A DNA stretch of 64,000 bases, from NCBI GenBank assembly GCA_031841125.1, contig CM063109.1, positions 6,982,321-7,046,320 of the forward strand, read 5' to 3'. The notes below the pieces were generated by a model. It saw only the letters and a program-made list of their open reading frames with translations, did no database searches and was not told the DNA's origin. This DNA is from Acanthococcus lagerstroemiae. Lineage: Eukaryota > Arthropoda > Insecta > Hemiptera > Eriococcidae. This document shows, in pieces, positions 45,750 through 57,900 of the stretch (positions are counted from its first letter, which is position 1; each line of letters begins with the position of its first letter). The translations under genes and the position numbers were made by a program.

Positions 45750-48700
45750 TGAGGGCTCACAAAACATCCGCTAGATGTCAGCCACTTTGATTCCGGGTCC
45801 CAATTGAGGTTATGCTTGTATCTGATTCATCAATGAAAAGTGCTACTTTCCACTTGCAAAATATGTACTAAAATAAACATTATCTTTCTAGTCCCGTATT
45901 GTAAAAAGAATTTTCTTCTCAGCATAGGCGCCAACTTATGGAAACTATGGGGGGGGGGGTAGAATCAAAGTTATCACGGTTCTTTGGAGCGGTTAAAAAT
46001 CCTTCTTTTCTTTTCGAAAATTTGAAAGGTCGTCTTCCATCTATTTTGATGCCAAAATTATACCCTTCTCATCATTATTTATCATATTTTACCATTTTAA
46101 ATAATTTAAAATTATTGATTTTCTTTTAGATTCTGGAACACATCGGATATTTGCAGCTTATTTAAAAGAAAAACCGCGCTTTTTTGGTGTTGAATTTAAA
46201 AATTGATGGTAAAATTTGTTGTACTTTTTCCATTTTTGAGTTAGAAATGGGGGAGGGCACCCAGAGTTTTCATTGGAGCCCCCCCCCCCTCCCTTAAGAA
46301 ATGCCAAGTCTGAGTCTATGCTTTTCAGCATTGTTATAAATAGACTGATAGAACTTTCTTGTAATAATAGGAGTAGTATAGAAGGACGTCAAGAACATTT
46401 TCCAGAACAACGGTATGTTAATCAAAATTTTGATTTTTTTTTCATTTATGAGCGAAATATGCGTAAATATCAACTTTTTGAGATATTTAGAAAAATGAAA
46501 AAAAAAATAACAACATCAAAATTTCTATTAAAATACCGTTGTCCTGGAAAGTGTCCTCGACGTCCTCCTATACTACTGGGGGGTACTCGTAGTCATTGTA
46601 ATAATTACTTAGAAAATCCTACAGATGGCTTAACAAGTTATTCGCAACATTGATTTTGCATAGGGGGGGGGGTGCTGCGTACGAAAGTTTTTATTTTTAT
46701 TTTCTTCAATTGTGCATAATACACATGTAAGCATAATAATTTATTGCCTTCTGTACCCAGCGAGATTTTTTCGCAGTCAATGAGTTCTCCTTTCATCCCC
46801 TTCAAGAGTATCCCTTGGCCTCATTCCTCACTATTTTAGTTTGTGAGTTCGAAAATTTAGGTGAATGCAGTATTTTACACCGAAAATCATGATTTTCAAC
46901 TTCTCATTATTTTTAACATTCAATTTATTATAGAGAGTATCAGGCTTACAACTATAACGGGTTGGCGGCTGTGCTTTCTGTTCATTCCATTTACTTTAAA
47001 CCAAACTGCCTAATAATACTAAAGAAATTATAGAAAAAGAAACCTTTTATTTTTTTAATATTTTTTAAAGTAAATTAGTAAATTTCTTTAGGGTGTCAAT
47101 TTCCCTTGTATTTATCAACATTTTCAAACTTAATAATCGAAATAGGTAGGAGTAAGCCCAATGAGTTTTTTTTTTGTTTTGTTTTCTTGTTTTTTGAAAG
47201 ATACGAAGAAGAAAATTGCTTTAGCTTTACTGCGAAAAGTTCACTGGGTCCAGGGAACAATCATTTTTATAGAAAAATCGTAGTACTTTTTCAGTAGTTG
47301 CCGTGACTGTCGTCTGTCAGTACCAAAACGTTCCAAGTCTATCTATTTGAGCAATACTGATGAAAAAAAAATTCATTAATGTTAAAAATGTCTTCAAATA
47401 ATGTCGATCCCTTCCTATCATTCCCAAAGCAGAATGGAGGAATGATTTCATTTTCATTATTTTATTATTATTATTTTCTCAAAGAATGAAGCATTCGGGA
47501 GTGAACCTATTTAAACTGGTCGAATGAGAATGAAGGGATTCGTGTATTAGAGCGAGACGAACCAGATGGAAACTTGATAGCAAAAAGTTCCTTTTAAGTT
47601 TGATGATTTCTATGAAAGCAAAATCATTTGTTTTTATTCGGACACTGTATTTGGAATGTTCATTCGGAAAACTGAAATAAACGCTGAAACTCTCATGAAG
47701 AATGCCAAGAATGGCATTCATTCTTATTCTGAATGAGCCCTGATTCCTGAATATTTCATTTGCAAAAATGGGAAAAGAATGAATATACATATTAGGAGCT
47801 CAATGCTAAGTGGCTGACATCTTGTGGCAGAACTAGCAACTTCAAAGTATAATGTGTGAAAAATTAATCGGTGCCATGAAAAAAATACAGGCTAGATATG
47901 ATGTGATATTTTCAAATTCTTAAAATTAAAGTTTCCTGAAGCTGTAGTTAACCAAACGCAATTCTGTGGGTCATTGACTAATAAAAATGGAACAAGTAAG
48001 ATCTTAGCTCCTCACGTAAAAGAATAGCAGGAGAAATCTAAATTTTCATGCGTTAAATATGAATTTATGTTTACTAAGGGTGTTAGTAACTAGTGTGTAG
48101 TGTATGTAGGTATTTTACAGCCGACTGTATTGTTTCTGGTGAATGGTTACACTTCCAATAGTGTCCTTTTTCATTCATTTGGCAGATTACAGATTATAGC
48201 TTCTCTGCTGATGGATAGGTACTTGCCACTAGAGATGTAGAAGGAACGATGGTCAGCCTGTTCATCTTCATATCTTATCAATAGAGACTGTCAGCAATTC
48301 GTTCATTTTCTCGGTCGGTGCACGTTGAACGAAACTGCTTGATAGATGCTCCAGTGATGTCAGCAACTGAAAAAATGTGTTTTTGCAAGGACCCCTTACC
48401 TTTAATTACTCGTTCGAGAAAGTAAAACTGTATGATATAGATACTTTTACTACTTAATCCAATGAAATTTAAAAAAATGTGCCTCTGCATAAAATCCATA
48501 TCTTTCTTTACTGGTTAGAGAATGTAAATCTGTATGATATGGATACTTTACCTGCACATCCATTTTGAAATCTTTGCAGTGTACACCTATTCAAGTCAAC
48601 AAGAAAGTTCTACTGAAGATAACATGTATTTTTATTACGGAAACAGGGATATGCAACAATAGATAAATATTTTTGTTCAAAAGCTGCAAAACTAGGTTCA

Positions 48701-49255
48701 ATTTTTTCAAATGAGCACTTGAACTTAGCCATATAATATTCGTGTGCGCCACTAAAGACTATAAGGTGGAACCATGGTAACCTGAAATTTCCATTAGACT
48801 ATGATGTTTAGATATCAGCTTTCCAGCCAGTGGTGTTGTGTGGTTTCTCTTCAAGTCTCGTGTGTCTAGTACAAAAGCTACTCAATAAATGTCAGTATCA
48901 TACTTCTGCTTTATTAAACGCAGGTACCTATGTCATCACTTTTGGTTGTTACATCTCTGAATAACTTACGTGGTAGGTCATTATACATACCAAAATGAAG
49001 AAAGTTGCGATTCTCGTATTCGTTAACGTATTTTTTCCAAAAGATCATTATATGTCTGTTATGGCAGTTTATTTTCTTGGCACAATGACTCCCGAAAATT
49101 TATGATTCTAAGGGTATATTGTGTCAAGGCATCAGCTCGCCGCCAATGAAATCAGTTCAAAATTCGGGCTCAACGTCTCTCCTAGGATACTAAACAATGA
49201 AGAGGTTTTTGAATAATTGACAAACAATAGAAAAGTTTATTTTTCCACGGAGGGG
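45750..49255. other. no gene recognised
   Basis: AT-rich. CATAGGCGCCAACTTATGG at 45925 resembles a MITE end next to G10, but no partner end was found. The 126-residue plus frame at 46273-46653 and the 103-residue minus frame at 47479-47790 show no domain and are probably chance. Confidence 0.35.
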
Positions 49256-49259
49256 AATT

Positions 49260-49494
49260 GAAGAGTAAAAAAACCAAACTAACACTTGCCATTTTACTTC
49301 AAGGGTGCAAATAGGCAAAATACTGTACACGGGACAGGAGGAATATCTTTGCTGCGCCTGTGAATGTGCGATATGTATAACATACTCCACATTCACTGGC
49401 ACAGCAAAGATATTCCTGTACCCGTGTACAGTATTCTGCCTATTTGCGCCCTTGAAGTAAAATGGCAAATGTGAGTTTTGATTCTTTACCCTTC
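49260..49494. mobile_element. hairpin MITE, three-copy family, copy A
   Basis: The arms are complementary over most of the length. The ends read GAAGRGTAAA and TTTACCCTTC, the centre carries AATGTGCGATATGTATAACA. Flanked by AATT on both sides (49256-49259 and 49495-49498). 235 bp, the same length as copy C. Confidence 0.82.
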
Positions 49495-50150
49495 AATTGC
49501 TAACAGTATTCCTGGAATATTTTCTTTTGATATCTAATAATACGTAAAAAAATTTCAAGAGGAGCTAATCAGAATGATGAACCACATTAGACTTTTAATA
49601 CTTCCACTTTGTATATGTCTGGTTCATGTAAGACAGTTTAATTGCCGTTAGTTTCTGTTCTTTTATGCTAACGTCTGCAAACTTTCACGTCTTAGTTTTA
49701 CTAATGAATTTTGACACGCAGCCATTGGATATTTTTCTCATAGGTGTATGTTAACAAATTCCGTCCAAATCTCAACAATCAGTAACCAACAATTACATCC
49801 GTGTCGGAGAAGAAAATGTCAATGTTGTTGACATTAATAATCACATCTGATTTCAGACAATGGCTTCCGAAACTGTAGGTACGCATCCATTTACCATTCA
49901 TAAAATTTCAATTTTGGTCTTTGAATTGACGTTTTGCAGGGTTTTCATTTTTGATTTGCCAATTAATGGGTAAATTTCGGATCTGTAGATGTTTTGTACG
50001 TACAATACAACTGTTGCTACCCCGAGGAAGTAGCACATGAAGAATTAGTTGCTATAAAAGAAGAAGAAGCCAATGTATCTAATTAAGAATCTCATCTGAT
50101 CTTCAGTTAATGGCTTTCCAAACCGTAAGTATAGTGTAATACAGTGATGG
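49495..50150. other. duplicated segment with ATG-bearing mini-exon-like blocks
   Basis: Two similar blocks lie on the plus strand: CATCTGATTTCAGACAATGG at 49843-49862 and CATCTGATCTTCAGTTAATG at 50094-50113. Each is followed by GCTTYCSAAAC and a GT. The upstream flanks (to about 49740 and 49985) also resemble each other. The second unit has an open stretch ending EELVAIKEEEANVSN and a stop. No gene is claimed. Confidence 0.3.
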
Positions 50151-51046
50151 GCATGATCTCTGTCTCGAAGGTCATTAAGATTATCAGGGTTGATCGTGAT
50201 CCTGATGGTTGCCTGAGATCATTTTTGAATGTTAGTATTGAGCCGAATTTTGGCCTCAGTGATCAAGATCATCATCTTGGAAGTGACCTGAGATCAATTT
50301 TGAATTACAGATCTGCATTGAGATCTAAGATCAATTTGCAGCGAGTTTTGATGGTTACCTGAAATCATTTTTCAGGAGATCTTGCTGATCACATGAATGC
50401 AAAAACTTTTAGCGATTTCATAATTGAATAAATGAAATCGTTCAATGGAAACAATATTCTTTCCCATTTCCCTAGCCTTCCAGCAAAATTATTTCGGTAT
50501 GCTTCTGTATTGGGAAGTTAACCAAAAGTACCTATGTTGATAGCCCTGCTTCTACAACTGGGGGATAATTCAACTCATTCATATAAAAAACCGTGTAAAA
50601 GGAGTGATCTTTGAACGCCTTTGTCGTGTTATAAAAATCGTTTTCGAAAGAAAGTTGGTTGAAATATTTTCACCAATAGCATTGAGCTATCAGGATAAAA
50701 AAGAATTACCTCCATGGACATTTTTTTTTTAAAGAAATAACATGAAACTGAAAATTGCGAATGTTTAGTAGTAGAATAGGGAAGCTGAAATATTCTCCAG
50801 ACGTTTCCAATGTGTTCAGTGTTACTTAGTTTGTGTTAGTGTGTAACACTAGCGCTACCTAGGCAATGTTCACTTCCCAATACTGATTTACTTTTAAAAA
50901 AAATTTTTCAGTTAAGCTTCATTAAACTGCGAACACGCGTGTAACTATTGCTTGCATGTGGATATTTGTCTTCTTCATATAGCTTATAATTTCATAATAT
51001 TTTTTTACCTATGGGAGGGAGGGAGCTCACCTCAAAAATTAAGTAT
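50151..51046. other. no gene recognised; GATCAT-rich patch
   Basis: 50150-50395 repeats GAGATCAWTTTTGAAT and TGATCNTGATG words irregularly. It begins with GTGATGGGCATGATCTC, a MITE-like end without a detected partner. Confidence 0.35.
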
Positions 51047-51103
51047 CATCACGGTGTCATAGAGGCCACTTTGGCATGCGTGCATCGCCATACGTCCCAC
51101 CGC
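51047..51103. repeat. 88-bp CpG-rich dispersed repeat, copy 3 (partial)
   Basis: Right two thirds of the unit, including GGCATGCGTGCATCGCCATA. Confidence 0.75.
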
Positions 51104-51224
51104 ACATACCATGATCAGTATTAGTAATCTGATGTTTAGGAATCGTACTCACATTTCAAAACCACACTACCCTCAAGTTTCATTTTTCTATTTGCTGTTT
51201 CATAATACCTACCTACCGTTTAGG

Positions 51225-51255
51225 GAGCCACTTTGGCATGCGTGCATCGCCATAC
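51225..51255. repeat. 88-bp CpG-rich dispersed repeat, copy 4 (fragment)
   Basis: GGAGCCACTTTGGCATGCGT and GCATCGCCATAC only. It ends exactly where the hairpin MITE copy B begins, so the MITE interrupted it or used it as target. Confidence 0.7.
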
Positions 51256-51498
51256 AAAGGGTAAAGAATCAAAACTATCAAAACTCATATTTTTTGCTAT
51301 TTTACTTCAAGGGCCCAAATAGGCAAAATACTGTACACCGGTACAGGAATATCTTTGCTACGCCTGTGAATGTGCGATAAATGTATAACATCACATTCAC
51401 AAGCGCAGCAAAGACATTCCTGCACCCGTGTACAGTATTTTGCCTATTTGCGCCCTCGAAGTAAAATGGCAGATATGAGTTTTGATTCTTTACCCTTC
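51256..51498. mobile_element. hairpin MITE, three-copy family, copy B
   Basis: Same family as 49260-49494. The ends are AAAGGGTAAAGAATCAAAAC and its complement; flanks ATAC and ATAT are similar but not identical. 243 bp. Confidence 0.78.
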
Positions 51499-51526
51499 AT
51501 ATAAATCCAACGAATATCATTGTGTC

Positions 51527-51621
51527 ACTGATGCGATATTCGAAAGGGTAGTTTCGGGGCCCGGGGTGCGGCATCTGGGGAGCCACTTCGGCATGCGTGC
51601 ATCACTATACGCCCCACCAAA
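51527..51621. repeat. 88-bp CpG-rich dispersed repeat, copy 5
   Basis: Full unit from CACTGATGCGATATTCGAAA to CGCCCCACC, about 30 bp from hairpin MITE copy B. Confidence 0.75.
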
Positions 51622-51879
51622 CATTAATACCTACAGGTAACTACAATATCAACGTATACGTTTCAATATGATTAAGAAAAGGACATGTAACATATTACAT
51701 ACATATTTTAATGGAATACGTGAACGAAAATAATGTATGAACAATAAATAAGTACGACGTATTAACGTAATGAAATTCTCGTAGCTAAAGTATTAAAATC
51801 AAAAAAAAAAAATAATAATAACAGCGCGAAAGATTATTTGATTTGTTGAATCAGTTAATTGAAGATTTTGATTTTCATG

Positions 51880-51885
51880 TTTATT
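51880..51885 (-). promoter_or_regulatory. candidate poly(A) signal for Tm1 exon 9-III
   Basis: AATAAA on the minus strand, 28 bases after the stop codon at 51914. Confidence 0.35.
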
Positions 51886-51913
51886 ATCAAATGTTCGTGA
51901 TAACATCGCAAGC

Positions 51914-51993
51914 TTAATCCACCAATTCTGAGAAGGTTTGGTCCAAATCGTCGCAGATGTATTTGTATTTTTCTTTTTCGTGAACCAGCTCAT
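51914..51993 (-). CDS. Tm1: Tm1 alternative last exon 9-III (distal, shortened C terminus)
   Basis: The exon encodes [20 protein letters not shown] then FSELVD and a stop (51914-51916), behind the acceptor [23 protein letters not shown] is the standard insect muscle Tm1 end. It is 26 residues instead of 27 and closes with VD instead of the common GY. Confidence 0.92.
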
Positions 51994-54900
51994 CTGTGGA
52001 AAAAATGTTGATTATTAGCAAATTCAGTCCTTACTCAAGTCTTGTATAGATGTTATATGAATATCAATATGAGAAATGACGCATGTCGTTAGAATACTTT
52101 GTTCTGAAATTCGGACGATAGGTAGTGTCGACCTTGAGGAATAATCTTGTTGATTCTACCTGATATTTGCGTATAGGAAGTTCAAGTGTAATTCTTAAAA
52201 TACGGACAATAGATTATATGAAGCGCAATGTTAATTTCTTACGTGCAAATATCAATAAGAATCACAAAGTATCACCCGAGACGTAAAGTAGTGTATCCAG
52301 ATTCTAGATATCTTTTAATAACAGGGGTCTGCGGCTCAGACTGACTATATTGGTACAGCGAGCTCTCTGCTATTTTGAATAATTCGCGCGCTTTGTGCCC
52401 AGAAAGCACTTCGTGTGTTTTCGTGGGCTCTGATCAAATTCAAGTTTTTGGTATTGATATCCATATACGACATTTGGTAATAACTTCTGGTTGTAACTTG
52501 TACGTACATTAAGATAAATAGTGGAACTTGCCTGTGATCTCTTGTTTTCAGAAGTTAGAATGTACCAGTTCTGTCTAAATTATAGTAAGCGGAACATCGA
52601 ATGCTTGAAGCGTTAACTATCAGGGTCTATATGCGACTGCGTCATAAGATAGGAATCTCACGGCTTATGAGTCGATTCTCCGGGTTTGAGGGTTTAGTGT
52701 TTCAGTTTCAAACTTCTTGTGGGGACTGGGAGCAACTACCTCTTGAAAAGAATCCAAGGGACAATGCCCCTTTCTTCGAAAAATTGCTACTAAGTACAAT
52801 TTTTTCTATGTTAGGCATAAAAAATCTGTAGTAATAGGTGAACAGTTCGTAGAAACACCGTCTAAGGACATGAATTGAAAAATCGAAAAAAATGGGGAAA
52901 AGAGGAGGTACAAAGTTTTCTTTGTATTTTCCTCCTAATTATGGTAAAAATAAAAACTTTTATTTTTCTTTTTGCTCGATGAAAAAATGTCGGAAATGAC
53001 ATAAACAAAAAGAAATTCGGCTACTCTCTCCTAAATCTTACAATAAATTATTGTCTTATACATCGCGTAATTTGTGTTAAAGCAGCGAGAACTACAACGT
53101 AAGCGAAAACATAAAACATCACAAATATCTAAAGTGTAAGTACACGCGTAAGAAATAAGTAAAACAATAATTTAAAGAAGCGAAGCGAAAACTTTTTTTC
53201 TAATTGTATATTTTGCTGATTTTACAATCATGTATCCTTGGTATACAATAAAAATATTACTATATAAAAAATCTTTCATAAATAAATTAAATTGAAGATG
53301 TACATACCGATATATAAAATATTTAAAAGGGAAACATTAATTTAAGACAGGAGGGGAAAAACGAAAGAAAAGAGAACAAGAAAAATAGAGGTTAGTAAAT
53401 TTTACCACCGCGACAAATTTTCAACAGTGTTAACATTTTGAAAGTGAACAAAAAGTGTAGTTTATCACACGTTATAGTAACATTTTTGTTTTTTCGTAAA
53501 ATGTTTTTTCGCCAGTAGCACCTACATAAGCTAATAAATTCGCGCAAAAAGTGAAAATATTGCGACATGACTACGAATTACAAAATAATACAAATGAGAA
53601 AAAAAAAATCAAAATCAAAACATTGCATTATTCAAGTTAGATGTATGTGTTAGTACAAAGGTCAAAAAAGTGAGTGAAAATGGCAGAAATGAAAAGACTT
53701 TCTATAAATATTTTGTGTGTACTTTTTAGTGATGGCACAGTAAACGAATACATAGCGAAACGATCTACATAAAAAGAAAGAACAATTTTATTGTTTCACA
53801 AAAAAACGACGATGCAGTAAAATTATGAAATAAAGCATAATGATAAACAATTATTAAAATCCGTAAAGCTCAACAAATGCCAAATCCAGTCCGTCTCCGA
53901 TATCGCGATATTTCTCTTTCTCGACAAGCATCTCATCTGCAAGTTAAAATTATGTTATTTCGCACTGTTTGCATGAGAAACAATCGATATTTCCGAGTCT
54001 TGAAACACCTCAACTTCGTAAGGCAACTCCACTCACGATCGTTGGAACACGATCAACCGAAAACTTCCCATACCGTCTAGATTATCGGCTGAAAGTTCTC
54101 GAAGTCCGAATGAGTTACATGGATTTTTAAATGTGATCCTATTTTTTACTTTTTACACCAGACATTTAAGGCCGAATAAAATTCATGATTCAATCCTGCA
54201 TTGCAACCAGGGTAGGCACAACAGAACATCTTGATTTAAATCTCCCCTCCCCCCGCCCCCAAAAAAAAAGGAAAAAAAGAACAAAACAAAAACTGTTGTT
54301 GTAGGGTGTAGGGTGTACCTCATTTTAAACATTTTAAATTTCGAACAGAACGCCCCCTCAAGGTTTTTCTATATGAAAATAACGTCTCCCAATCATCAGT
54401 CCTCTCCTCCTCCTCCTCTAAATAAAACTAACTCGAGCTCTTCAACATGTAATTTACATAAGAATTTCTGTCATCAACGTAGATGAAATTCTGACGAAAT
54501 TCTTCACATTCTCAAAACATAAAATCGTTTTTAGGTTTCAAATTCAATTTTTAATTTCAATTTGGGATACCAAAACTCATTTTTGAAGACAAAACACCAA
54601 TTTTTGTACTGAAACTGAATACCCGCCTTCCAAAGCATGAATTCTACATGTTTGAGTTTCTAAAGGCTTGAATGAAAAAACTGATTTATAATCGGCGTAT
54701 AAGGCTGATTTAAAATAGTTGGTGTACGTTAGGTTTTGCAAAGAGTATTGACACTTGAAATTCTCAACGATTTTTATTTTATTTTATAATACTGAAAATT
54801 AACCGAATTTTGCGTTTTCTCCATTGTTTTTTGATGGTTACAATATTTTTCATTTCTATTTTGTTTTGACCACTTTTTTTTTTTCAATTTTCGTTTTTCA

Positions 54901-57900
54901 AAGTTGAAACAATTTTTTTCGTACCTATTTTACTAAAAAGAAAAATAATAATATTTGAAACGTTTCTTTCCAAAAGGTGTTATCTCCAAAAAACTGCTTT
55001 GCAAGAAAACAAAAAACTGTTTGTCTTAACACTGAGAGGTGGTAGAGCTGCGAAAGTTGGTATAGTGCCTCTCTCGAACACATGCGAAATGAGGTCCACC
55101 CCACAGAAAAGTTTCGGATTGACAGATCTCAAGATACAGACAGCCAAAGGGAGCAATCTCGAAGAAAAACGTCATTTATTCTACCAAAAATGAGGAAAAT
55201 GTGAACATCGTAAATGAAAATTCGTCCGACAAAAATTCCTTACTTCGTTTAACCTTATCAATGAAGTTAACACCTTTCGGAAAAGAACATTTTCACCGCA
55301 GAGTTGCCAACCGCAACATTACAGCACAAGCATTAGTAGTTTTGTGCAGCCAGTGCTACCGCTTGGTGCGGGCCAACATTCTATGTGAGAATCAGTCAGT
55401 GCTCATCTCAAAAAAGTCAAAAATGGTGACAACACCTTTCGAAAAGAAACGTTTCATTTGTAATAAAACCGTTTTAAACGGAATAAATATCTTGAACAAA
55501 AGAACGTGAACACGAATTCACTTTCAAAAACCGTGTTTATTCCAACCCTGATTCCGGCAGTGGTCTCGTTTTTTCTGATATGAAGTGTGCAACTACTCAA
55601 GGTTTCTGATGAACAACCCTTTCTTCAATTGTACAATATTTTGGCTTCCGTTACTTTCAAAGGATCTGAGATTTGGTTAATTGAGTATCGGGCTTTGAAG
55701 AGGACCTATCCGTGTAAATAAGTGTTTTGAGAGCACGGTTCTTTTCCTCAAACCCCCGGAATGGAGACCCAGATTAGGATGGGATTCTACAGGATTGAAT
55801 ACAGAGAATCCGTAGAATCGTTTTAGCAAATGTTTTCAACAAGGCCATATCTGTTCTTCAGTAACAAATCGCTTCTCCCAGAGACATTTCATTTCTCATT
55901 AATGGAAACAAGAAAAGTGGGGATCAGAATTTATTCTACACTACAGGGTGTTCACAAAAGCTATTAATTTAGGAAAAACTGAATAAAAATGAAAAGGTGA
56001 AGCCAGAGAGTAATTGTGAAGAGTATGCACAAGGGAATTGTTTTCCACGAAAAACCGCCCTGTCAAAAAAGCAATTCTTAATGAAAATTACAAATGTCCG
56101 ACGATTTTTGTACCCCCCCCCCCAACAAATATTTTGCGAATACCTTACTAAACTATTTCCCGCATTTTCTTGGTGACCACTGCAGCAGCTCTCCAGTGAC
56201 ATTATGCGATCCCTCCCCAGTTATGAAAATAACACTTTACCTTCAAAAAGCATTCGTTTTCTTACTGACCATAACACTACACAACAGCCAGAAAACCACA
56301 AAAACGAGAGTAGCCGATTCTAGAAGTATTTTTCACGCTAAATTCAATGCTCTTCTTTGTTTTCCTTCATTAGCTCTCCTTTTCTCGAAAATTCATTCTG
56401 AGTTTTGCCCCTCCTTTCCCTCTTTTGTTTGAAATATTAACGAATGTGGCTACACTGCAGGCGTTACGAAAGGTAAACTCACCAACACAGGTGTGTGAAC
56501 GTCATGTGATTAGATATGAAAGATCAAAGGAGCTTATCAGCAATATCAGTTTGATATACCATCAGTGTCGCCACATAAAATAGAACAACTTCTCAAAATA
56601 CACTATTTCATTTCCCAGTAAACATAGAAAATGGTTAGCTATTGAGCATTTTCAACATCATATTTGAATTCAGCGTTAAGAATACATCAAGAATCCTTTA
56701 TTTTCTTTAATGTGGTTTCCATAAACGTATGTTGTGTAGTGTAATTAAATCAACCCTTTCGAAGGTAGTAGTAAGCGAATCTACATTTTGTCAGGGCACG
56801 TCACTCACTTATCTGAATGAAGGAGAGTAACAAACTCTGAGACACCCTGTATAAATGACGTTCGTGGAGCTTCCATGTACACGAGAGAAGTAGATACATT
56901 CCATTTTCCCGATCAGCGTGCCCACGAAGATCGGTCAAGTTGGAGTTCCCTTACGATGATTATTAGGGATCACAAGTTTGTTTTTTGAATTCAAAACAGC
57001 GAGGTTGGATCACTTTAATAGTGCTAATAATTTGAATATCGAGGACTTCGGTAGTTCTACAGCTAGGTTCTTTAAGGAGGGGGTAAACGTACAAGTTCCA
57101 CTCAGATCAAGCCTTTCAAAGGTACAATAAGGCGGTCAAGAAGGGATGTTGGAAACTTCAACCTCTTCTGCTCTTTTTTACACCATACAAAACCAGAATT
57201 ACAGAAATGCCACTTCACTCGCCAAGAACTGATGAGAAAATTGAGGTATTGGAATCCTTTTTGGAAGTGACTTTCAAATCCGGCAGCAGCTAGGATAGGG
57301 ATTCTTGAATGTGGACATCCAATATCAACTGATCATTACCTGATTGATGGTTTTACACCACCGAATTTGGCTCCCTAGTCACTTCAGAGTTCAACTCCCA
57401 CACCGAGGCTCACTTCGCCCCCCCCCTCGTTTAAAATATTGTTTTTTTCAAAGAAATGGTTTTAAAAATTCAAAAACTTTTGTACACTTTGCTCATAAAT
57501 GAGTGTTCTTGTCCCTTGGTCAATAACATACCCCCCCCCCTTTCACAATCAACCTGTCCTAACTTCAACAGGCACCCCTCAGAACCGAAGTACATATGTA
57601 ATCCAAGCACGAAGTGATCCAACCTACTGATTTAGTATCACTTTCAACGTCTTCCGAGCAACGACAATGTACATTTAAAAAAAAGAAAGAAAAAAAAGCG
57701 ATACTTTTAAAACTACATTAAAGTGCTAGATTACAGCGAACCTGTGCCACAACGATCTCCCTGTATACGGCGCTGATACGTTGAACTATCAACGTTGTCA
57801 GAATTAAAAAACCTCACGATACAGGAATACAAAATATTCAGAATAGACTTACAAAAAGAGAAGAGACAGGAAGAAAAAACAGATAATTATAAGGATAAAA

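Noticed and set aside
46273..46653. 126-residue plus frame
   Set aside because: Starts in a C-run, has low-complexity Lys-rich parts and no splice sites or domain.
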